Of a stretch of 39,118 nucleotides of DNA, positions 33,305 to 39,118 are shown one piece after another (within the stretch, counting starts at the first letter, position 1; each line of letters opens with the position of its first letter). Origin of the DNA: Candidatus Sumerlaeia bacterium (GTDB lineage Bacteria > Sumerlaeota > Sumerlaeia > SLMS01 > JAHLLQ01); the NCBI GenBank assembly GCA_028284075.1, contig JANQSL010000044.1, positions 1-39,118 of the forward strand. The letters run 5' to 3'. The position numbers and the translations under genes are program-made. The notes under the pieces are model-generated. The model worked only from the letters and a program-made list of their open reading frames with translations. It was not told where the DNA came from and did not search any database.

Positions 33305-34321
33305 TCATTCCAATTCGTCAGCGAGCCTTTGGTTTGGGTCAAACCGCGATTCCTCATCGCCGGTTTCATTGTGAGCCTCGCCACCGGACACGATGTGTTT
33401 CTCATTTTCCAGTGAGCCGACGCCCCCAAGCGGGCCGCTAATAACCTCTTCCAGAGACTTTTTGCGAGCGGGTCCTTTTGGCTGAGAACCCTCCCAGTGA
33501 TATTCTTCCGGTGGGGCGTCGTTTTCCGGATCCGGCTTGAACGGCTTGGGTTGCTTGCGGGGTTGTTCGTTTCCACGGCGGCCTCCGCCTCGTTCCCGGC
33601 CTCCTCTCCGCTTTCCGCGCCGGCCGCCTCCGGAGCCGGATCCGTTCGAGCGGCTCGGCTTTCGTCCCTCTCCTCCGGGCACCTCGATAACGACGAAGCG
33701 CTCCGGATCGCGACCGTGACTGCTGGTGGTCAGGCCTTCATAGTTCTTGAGGAAGTTATGGACAAACTTGCGATCCTCCGAAGGCATGGGCCTTAACTCG
33801 ACATTCCGTTTCGTGCGCCTGGCCTTGTCGGCCGCGTTCTTGGCGATCTTTGTCAGTTGTTCGAGGCGTTTTTCCCGGTACTGACCGACGTCCACCATGA
33901 CGGGCGGACAATTTGGAACGGCCTGTGTCAGTGCGCGGGACAGGACGTGTTGAAGTGCGTGCAGTGTCTGTCCCTGACGGCCAATGAAGATGGACGCGTC
34001 GTCCGCTTCGATGATGACGGTCAGTCCTCCGTGTTCGACCAGCACCTCGCAGCTGCAACCGGGTTTGAAGCGCTCGAGGAAGCCATCCATCCACTCCTGA
34101 GCGGCCTCAATAATCTTCCCCATGCTGACACGAATGACGTAGAGTCCGGCATCCCCCTCGCCGGGATTGTCCCCCTCCTCTTCCGCCAGTTGCTCCAGAT
34201 CCTTGTCGTCCGGTTCATATTCCTCGATGACGTGAAGGTCTTCCTCGCCTGCCCCAAGTTTCTCAGCCGCCTTGCGGATCGCCTGCTCTTGAGAGCGGGC
34301 CACCACTTCGATCTGGTTCAT
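33305..34321 (-). CDS. jag: RNA-binding protein Jag/KhpB with a long RG-rich tail
   Basis: 338 residues from ATG 34321. The order is an N-terminal Jag domain (residues 1-50: EVVARSQEQAIRKAAEKLG), a KH domain (about 75-145) with the GxxG-type loop GRQG at 114-117, and an R3H domain (about 150-213) with Arg184 and His188 (DRKFVHNFL). Such proteins bind RNA, and in Firmicutes KhpB/Jag works with KhpA in cell-envelope control. The last 115 residues are an unusual disordered tail rich in Gly/Arg, including GGGRRGKRRGGRERGGGRRG, then acidic and Pro-rich sequence. Upstream is yidC (149-base gap), a usual neighbour of jag. Confidence 0.92.
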   Translation of the reverse strand: MNQIEVVARSQEQAIRKAAEKLGAGEEDLHVIEEYEPDDKDLEQLAEEEGDNPGEGDAGLYVIRVSMGKIIEAAQEWMDGFLERFKPGCSCEVLVEHGGLTVIIEADDASIFIGRQGQTLHALQHVLSRALTQAVPNCPPVMVDVGQYREKRLEQLTKIAKNAADKARRTKRNVELRPMPSEDRKFVHNFLKNYEGLTTSSHGRDPERFVVIEVPGGEGRKPSRSNGSGSGGGRRGKRRGGRERGGGRRGNEQPRKQPKPFKPDPENDAPPEEYHWEGSQPKGPARKKSLEEVISGPLGGVGSLENEKHIVSGGEAHNETGDEESRFDPNQRLADELE

Positions 34322-34470
34322 ATCAATTCATCCTCGCCATGATTGTCGCTGACCGTCCGGCTGTGCAGCCGGACAGGTTCCATCTCGTATGATATCGTGT
34401 GTCGGCCGCCTTCGGGAGCTTGGACGAATTCAACAGCGGGAGGGAGGGGGCGAGCCGGAAAAACGTCCGA

Positions 34471-36414
34471 TCAGGCTGTGGAAGGGCTGACGGAGCCCTT
34501 GCCCTGAGCGTTGTCTCGATCATGCAGTTCCACGTATCGCTTCGTCAATACCGTGTGTCCAATCTGCCAGACATTTTGCACTGTCCAGTAGAGCATCAGT
34601 CCGGCGGGCATGTTGTACAAAAAGAGCAGGAAGAACAGCGGCATCATGATCATCATTTGCTGCTGCATCTGGCGCTGCTGGGGATCCGCAACCTGGCTCA
34701 TCATGAGCTTTGACGTGAAGTACTGAGTCACCACCATGAGCAGGGGCAGAAGGTTGAAGGAAGACCAGTTAACCAGCGGAACCGTAAAAGGCAGCATGAA
34801 GAGGCGGTCGGGTGCCGCGAGGTTCTCGATCCACAGGAAGGGCTGGCCCCTCAACTCCACTGACTGACCCAGCAGAACGTACAGCGCGATGAAGATCGGC
34901 ATCTGCAGGAGCATCGGAAAACAGCCTCGCATCGGCCCCAGCATGCTGATGTTGTGCTCGCGGTAGAGCTTGATCATCTCCTGGCCGCGCTTTTGTGGAT
35001 CGCTCTTGTACTTCTCGTTAAGCTTTTCCAGTTCCGGCCGGATGCGCTTCATCTCGGCCATGGATTTCGCCTGGTTTTTGATGGCCCAGTGGGAGAGTGG
35101 ATAAAGAACGGTTTTGACCATCAGCACCAACAGGATGATCGACCAGCCCCAATTGTGAACGTGACCCTCGCACCAGCGGAGAATCGCCAGCAGGAAAATC
35201 GAGATCGGCCGAATCCAGCTTTTGCCGTAGAAGATTTCATCGAAAACCACCTGGTTCGGAGCGAGCCCGCCTGCCAGCATGGGCACATTCAGCGACTTCA
35301 TAAGCGTGTAGTCTTTTGGTCCCACCAGAAGGTGGTATGACAAAGTCGCCGTTTCCCGCGGCTGCAGTTCCTGCATGGGATGCAGAAGCTCCACGCTCAT
35401 GGGGGCGGGCACGCCCTTGATCCTGTACTCGTCAGAGATGTCCCGCTTGCGAACATAGAGCTCGACCGTTTCGGCAGGGGTTGACGGGTCCGGAATAAGC
35501 AGCGCCGTGAAGTACTTCTTGAGCTGTCCCGCCCATGCCAGTTCGTTCTCGTAGCTGACGGGATCATCTTCCTCGTCGAGGATCTTCGTCCTTAACTCAC
35601 CATCCACCGAAGCGGCCGCCTTGATGCGCCCGCTCATGCGATCCTGCGGCATGGGCTGCAAGAAGCCGCCCTGCCAGCCTGTGCCCCAGCCACGACGGCC
35701 GTCGCCAAGGCGCGTGCGGACATCGCCGTTTCGTATCGTTACAGTGTAATCGACAACGTAGGATTCGGGGTCGAAGCTGAAGGTCTTGACGACCTGCACA
35801 CCATCGATGGCAGGGGAGAGGAATGTCAGGACATCCTTTCCCTCCAGGGTTTCCCGCTCGATATCGTAGACCACGCGGTTGAAATCCGCCAGCGTGCGTC
35901 CCGTGAGCTGTAACGGCAGCGAGCGGCCATCACGGTCTTCCACCTGCGGGATCAATTCCACGGAACCGCCGTCCACGGAGTACTGGTCCTCGACGGGAGC
36001 CACGTATTCGGAAGGGAGGATTTCCCAGCTAAGCGGTACGGCTCCGAGATGGGTGAACGTCACCTGGACAAGACTGGTTCGTACCGTTGTGGATGGCGCG
36101 TCCGCCAGTGAAACGGCCTCCGGGATATCGGCCGGTTCTCGTGAGTCCGTATCGGCGGGGTCGTCCTCGGGAAGGAGCTCTTCCGGTTCGTCCACTGGCG
36201 TCGGGTCGACTTTGACATCCGGGGGGGCGTCTGCAGGGTCAGGCACATCGGCGACTTCCACCGCTTCCGCCTGCTTTGCCTCCAGCTCCGCCTGTCGCTG
36301 AGCGGCCTTCCACACGAAGAAGATATTTACGCCGACGAAGATGAGAAAGAACGCGGCCCATCGCCAGGCCATGCCCGGTGGTTGAGGCTGCTTCTGTTGC
36401 TGGTTTGAAATCAC
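34471..36414 (-). CDS. yidC: Membrane protein insertase YidC
   Basis: About 647 residues from GTG 36414; ATGs at 36468 and 36372 are alternatives, and none has a strong ribosome binding site. A first transmembrane helix (AWRWAAFFLIFVGVNIFFVW) is followed by a large periplasmic domain of the Gram-negative type (about residues 50-380), preceded by an acidic Asp/Glu/Pro-rich stretch. The insertase core starts at HNWGWSIILLVLMVKTVLYPL, then the cytoplasmic loop with MKRIRPELEKLNEKYKSDPQKRGQEM, and later helices LQMPIFIALYVLLG and FLYNMPAGLMLYWTVQN. The conserved groove Arg (VR) is Lys here (VK). YidC inserts and folds inner-membrane proteins, alone or with SecYEG. rnpA and rpmH, normal upstream neighbours, are absent. 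Confidence 0.95.
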   Translation of the reverse strand: MISNQQQKQPQPPGMAWRWAAFFLIFVGVNIFFVWKAAQRQAELEAKQAEAVEVADVPDPADAPPDVKVDPTPVDEPEELLPEDDPADTDSREPADIPEAVSLADAPSTTVRTSLVQVTFTHLGAVPLSWEILPSEYVAPVEDQYSVDGGSVELIPQVEDRDGRSLPLQLTGRTLADFNRVVYDIERETLEGKDVLTFLSPAIDGVQVVKTFSFDPESYVVDYTVTIRNGDVRTRLGDGRRGWGTGWQGGFLQPMPQDRMSGRIKAAASVDGELRTKILDEEDDPVSYENELAWAGQLKKYFTALLIPDPSTPAETVELYVRKRDISDEYRIKGVPAPMSVELLHPMQELQPRETATLSYHLLVGPKDYTLMKSLNVPMLAGGLAPNQVVFDEIFYGKSWIRPISIFLLAILRWCEGHVHNWGWSIILLVLMVKTVLYPLSHWAIKNQAKSMAEMKRIRPELEKLNEKYKSDPQKRGQEMIKLYREHNISMLGPMRGCFPMLLQMPIFIALYVLLGQSVELRGQPFLWIENLAAPDRLFMLPFTVPLVNWSSFNLLPLLMVVTQYFTSKLMMSQVADPQQRQMQQQMMIMMPLFFLLFLYNMPAGLMLYWTVQNVWQIGHTVLTKRYVELHDRDNAQGKGSVSPSTA

Positions 36415-36588
36415 GTTTTGAGAGATCCCTGGTGCGCCGAAATGCGCAAAGAGCAGGCCGGGGAGCATCAGGAGCCCGTCGAAGACGTGGCAAGCCGAAG
36501 TTCTGCGCTGGCCCCGCCGGTCTCAAACCCTTGTCGCTCGGCGAGTTGAGCCGCCGCCGGAGGGTATTTCCGTTGCCCTGCGGCGGCA

Positions 36589-36632
36589 GTCCCTGCGCCC
36601 CTCCTTCACTGCCTTTACGCAGAGGCAGGGAC
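36589..36632 (+). promoter_or_regulatory. Nested hairpins over the hlyD-type gene ribosome binding site
   Basis: GTCCCTGC (36589-36596) can pair with GCAGGGAC (36625-36632), and within it CTGCCT (36609-36614) can pair with AGGCAG (36623-36628). Both 3' arms include part of the AGGGA ribosome binding site used by the ATG at 36640. The two structures exclude each other. Regulatory role is inference. Confidence 0.3.
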
Positions 36633-36639
36633 TGTTCAA

Positions 36640-38022
36640 ATGTCACGCTTTCACAGACGGATTGTGTCGCTGGTCTCCATCTTCGCGGTGGTGACTCTCC
36701 TTGGTGGCTGCAAGCGCCCCGAGCGCGAAGGCGACAACGGCGACAAGTCCGAGAGCTCCGAATCCGCGGAAACCGAAGTCAGGAAAGAGACAATCTTTCT
36801 CTCTCCGGTGCTTGTTCAGAAGGCGGAGCGTGGCGAACTTCTGGCCACCATTGCCGTCACCGGCTCCGTTGTGCCGCTCCGCACACTGGCGGTTCGGACC
36901 GAGGAAGCGGGGCGGCTCCGCTTCGCCAGGGAGTGGATCGAAGGCGACCGCATCGAGAAAGGCGATCTTGTCGCGCATCTCGAAAGCCCATCGCTTATGC
37001 GGGAGCTTGAAATCAACAAGGCCGATGTGCAGATCCAGAAAGAGGCTCTCGATCTGGCGGAACGCACTCTTGAGTCGCGTCTCAATGAATACCGCACGCT
37101 GGCGGATCTTTATGCACAGGGTATCTCCGCAGAGAAAGAAGTGGACGCCGCGCGGCTGGAACTGGAACGCGCCCGCAACAGTCAGCGCCAGGACCTGATC
37201 AACCTGGAGAAGGCGGAAAGCCGCGTGCGGGAAATCAGGGAGCGCGTTGAATCTCTGGAGATTCGCGCGACCGCTTCCGGTCTGATCGTGTCCCGGGCCA
37301 CGTTTGAAGGTTCGGGCAAGTTCACTACCGGTTTCGGCCGCGAAGCCATCGCCGATTTCGACGGACTTCAGGTTTCTTCCGGACACGTCGTTTGCGGTGT
37401 GGCGGACACGTCACAGGTTTTCATGCGATGTGATGTGACCGCTCGCGACATTTCTCTCGTGCGAACCGGTCAGCAGACCGACGTCTCCGTTTATGCGCGG
37501 GACAACATGATGGCCACCGGCGAAGTGGCTCGTGTCTCCAACAGTGTGAATCCCGACACCCGCGCGTTTGAAGTCGACGTGCTTCTCGCCAACGCGGACA
37601 GCACACTGAAGCCCGGCATGTTCGGCAAGGCGGAGATTGTCACCGACCGCCGTCGCGATGCGCTTGCCGTTCCGCGCAATGCCGTCACCGTTCGCAACGG
37701 CCAGGACGTGGCATTTGTTGTCGAGGAACCCGTCGACACCAAATACAAGGTCGCCCGCATGGTGCCTGTCGAAACGGGTCTGGAAACCCGCGACGACATC
37801 GAAATCACCTTCGGCGTTCAGGAAGGTCAGCAGGTCATTATCCGCGGCTTCGAAGTTCTGCAGGATTCAACCCCCATCAACCCCATCGACGTCGACGCTC
37901 CCATCCGCCCCGACGAACAGAGCGAGTCGATGATTGAGGTGGAGGTTAAAGAGGACGAGGAAGAAGAGGAAGCTGAAGAAACCACAGAGACGACCAGGGC
38001 CGAAATGGATGATGGCATGTGA
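36640..38022 (+). CDS. HlyD/RND-type periplasmic adaptor lipoprotein
   Basis: 460 residues from ATG 36640 with AGGGA 8 bases upstream. The N terminus is a lipoprotein signal with lipobox LLGGC (Cys24), followed by a charged spacer. The adaptor order then follows: lipoyl half (ATIAVTGSVVPL, VRTEEAGRLRF, IEKGDLVAHLESP), a helical hairpin (about residues 115-205), the second lipoyl half (SLEIRATASGLIV), a beta-barrel (RCDVTARDISLVRTGQ) and a membrane-proximal domain (LAVPRNAVTVRNGQDVAFVV). Such adaptors join an inner-membrane pump to an outer-membrane channel. No pump or TolC gene is adjacent. The C terminus has an unusual acidic tail (KEDEEEEEAEETTETT). Confidence 0.9.
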   Translation: MSRFHRRIVSLVSIFAVVTLLGGCKRPEREGDNGDKSESSESAETEVRKETIFLSPVLVQKAERGELLATIAVTGSVVPLRTLAVRTEEAGRLRFAREWIEGDRIEKGDLVAHLESPSLMRELEINKADVQIQKEALDLAERTLESRLNEYRTLADLYAQGISAEKEVDAARLELERARNSQRQDLINLEKAESRVREIRERVESLEIRATASGLIVSRATFEGSGKFTTGFGREAIADFDGLQVSSGHVVCGVADTSQVFMRCDVTARDISLVRTGQQTDVSVYARDNMMATGEVARVSNSVNPDTRAFEVDVLLANADSTLKPGMFGKAEIVTDRRRDALAVPRNAVTVRNGQDVAFVVEEPVDTKYKVARMVPVETGLETRDDIEITFGVQEGQQVIIRGFEVLQDSTPINPIDVDAPIRPDEQSESMIEVEVKEDEEEEEAEETTETTRAEMDDGM

Positions 38023-38058
38023 TTTTGCCGGATAGCGGAGCTCTAGCTGAGCGCAAAA
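38023..38058. terminator. Possible bidirectional terminator
   Basis: Directly after the adaptor stop, TTTTGC and GCAAAA flank an imperfect AGCT-containing stem (GGAGCT / AGCTGAGC). T-runs are present on both strands, and the site lies between convergent genes. Confidence 0.3.
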
Positions 38059-38080
38059 GAGCCAATACAAAACCTTCATT

Positions 38081-38386
38081 TTACCTCAGCACCCACACGT
38101 CCGCGTCGAGTTCCGTGCCCTGGTTGACCGATCCGTCGACGGCTCCGCCGAGGGCCAGTGTCGAACCGTTTTGACCAGTGGCCACGCCTCCGCCGTGTCC
38201 GACCACAATAACGGCACTGCTACTCTGTTCACTTTGCACGACCGTCTCACTTGTTCCCGGGCGCAGCAAAACAATGTGCGAGCCTTCCTCCGACGATGAC
38301 TGTCCTGCGAGCAACAGCGACGTGGCAATCGTCGCCGTTCCCAATGCAACGAACCGCACTGGTCGCTTGTGATTGAGCACGTTCAT
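38081..38386 (-). CDS. Small exported protein of unknown function
   Basis: 101 residues from ATG 38386, which overlaps the TGA of the preceding gene (ATGA), so translation is probably coupled. A basic N-region (NHKRPVRF) and hydrophobic core (VALGTATIATSLLLAG) form a signal peptide. The mature part is short, rich in Gly, Ser and Val (VIVVGHGGGVATGQNGSTLALGGAVDG), and ends DADVWVLR. No cysteine lipobox and no known domain. It is probably a partner of the S74/G2-like protein encoded directly upstream; that is inferred from the coupling. Confidence 0.6.
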   Translation of the reverse strand: MNVLNHKRPVRFVALGTATIATSLLLAGQSSSEEGSHIVLLRPGTSETVVQSEQSSSAVIVVGHGGGVATGQNGSTLALGGAVDGSVNQGTELDADVWVLR

Positions 38387-39117
38387 TTCCGCGATTCCTT
38401 TACCATCGTCTCGATTCGTTGTTCAAGTTTCGCCAGCCTTGATTCGAGCCGCTTGTTTTGTTCCGCCAACAGGCCGATGGCTTCGCGGCGGTCGATTCCA
38501 AGCCCCACTGACACACGCACCGTGCCGTCACGGGAACGCGACCATGCGCGGCCGATCAGGTTTTCCAGATTCTGCAGTTTCAATTCTTCCGCCCGGACGG
38601 CAATGGCACGGCCGTCGTTTTTTTCCGAGGCCAGAATGAAATCACCTTCTCGCGCATCTCCGCTCACCATGACGTCCACCTGACCGATGAATGCGGCGAG
38701 AACAAACCCCTAACGGCTTCCTCCCGGGTCGTTTCCCCGCAGGATCGCGTTGCGGCTCACCACCATGAGTTGTTCGGCGTCCTCCGTTACGAGCGATGCC
38801 CGGCCTCCATGCAAACCCACAACGCTTCCCGCGGGAATGTTCTCATCGGCGTTGCGTTTGGGAAGATACTCCGCAAAGTCGCACGTTGTACCGGAGATAC
38901 AAATACCGCCGCCGGTGTTTGCGATGGATCCAATGGGACTTCCGTTTTCCTCGAAGCTGATAAACGTTTGACCGGTGGGGCCGGCGCTGGTCACACCCAG
39001 TTCCAGCACCGTCGATGCGGGATCGGAATCGAGATGAGTGTACGTTCTCAGCGCAACGGAGGGCACGCCTGCTTCGTGGGAGTGACTTTGTCCCGTCTGT
39101 TCGACAACCCCCGCGAG
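38383..39117 (-). pseudogene. S74/G2-like surface protein C-terminal region with an in-frame TAG, truncated at window edge
   Basis: One frame is open from the right edge down to the stop at 38383, except for a single TAG at 38710-38712. Before it stands TTCDFAEYLPKRNADENIPAGSVVGLHGG, and after it AAFIGQVDVMVSGDAREGDFILASEKNDGRAIA and then NLIGRAWSRS. In related proteins these two blocks are continuous, as in peptidase G2/S74-type C-terminal regions of tail-fibre-like and surface proteins. The end is a short coiled coil (LAEQNKRLESRLAKLEQRIE), typical of trimeric chaperone tails. A restart at ATG 38679 could still give the last 98 residues. Either a nonsense mutation, a sequencing error or readthrough explains the TAG. 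The N-terminal part is outside the window. Confidence 0.7.
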
Positions 39118-39118
39118 G

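Noticed and set aside
27853-36414. Replication origin region
   Set aside because: recF, jag and yidC are present, but there is only one exact DnaA box, no A/T-rich unwinding element, and no dnaA, dnaN, gyrB, rpmH or rnpA.
38710-38712. TAG as a pyrrolysine codon
   Set aside because: No pyl genes or PYLIS-like element are visible, and surface proteins of this type are not pyrrolysine proteins; mutation or error is simpler.

Overview
The window reads as a chromosomal segment of a Gram-negative-type bacterium that I cannot place with confidence. It has densely packed genes, good AGGAGG-type ribosome binding sites, ATG/GTG/TTG starts, about 58% G+C in a hand-counted line of backbone, lipoprotein and Sec signal peptides, a diaminopimelate (LysA) route and a long-periplasmic-domain YidC. 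The mix of a short ArgA-type acetyltransferase, DUF2284, a TIGR03032-like protein, DUF362, an S74/G2-like surface protein and a secreted protein ending in an LPVEL-type segment suggests an uncultured or deep lineage (PVC/FCB neighbourhood or similar). That placement is inference only. I see no transposase, integrase, CRISPR array, rRNA or phage structural module.

Layout. 0-8.3 kb: a 5'-truncated BadF-type sugar kinase meets a nusB/DUF2284 pair; a membrane glycosyltransferase is divergent from a Rid-family gene and an amino-acid permease; then comes a leftward run lysA - flippase - argA. 8.4-15.3 kb: a MoxR ATPase; a tandem-receiver response regulator with a DUF1232 gene behind it, divergent from a three-module antiporter (CPA1 pore, TrkA-N, EIIA-Ntr); and a secreted sorbosone-dehydrogenase-like protein with PKD and PA14 domains. 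15.3-17.6 kb: a small secreted protein and a secreted D-aminoacylase-like amidohydrolase. 17.7-19.3 kb: an A/T-richer patch (two hand-counted lines at 24/60 G+C) holding three small unknown genes, ending at tRNA-Asp and tRNA-Val. 19.8-27.9 kb: M29 aminopeptidase, MATE transporter, prmA, metallophosphoesterase, DUF362, TIGR03032-like protein, alpha/beta hydrolase.

27.9-36.4 kb is a long leftward stretch: yidC - jag(khpB) - cysK - an FG-GAP remnant - recF - a 729-residue unknown (possibly GH57-like) - a cysteine-less NifU-like domain - an alpha/beta hydrolase whose GTG start overlaps the previous stop codon. yidC, jag and recF normally sit near a bacterial replication origin, but dnaA, dnaN, gyrB, rpmH and rnpA are absent here. 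36.6-39.1 kb: an HlyD-type lipoprotein adaptor, a small exported protein, and the C-terminal part of an S74/G2-like protein interrupted by one in-frame TAG and running off the right edge.

No gene-free stretch exceeds 300 bases, except 31580-32279, which holds two inverted repeats and a degenerate FG-GAP-type reading frame. I found no obvious multi-gene novel system. The best candidates for something new are the antiporter-EIIA fusion with its divergent receiver protein, and the 729-aa / NifU-like / hydrolase operon.
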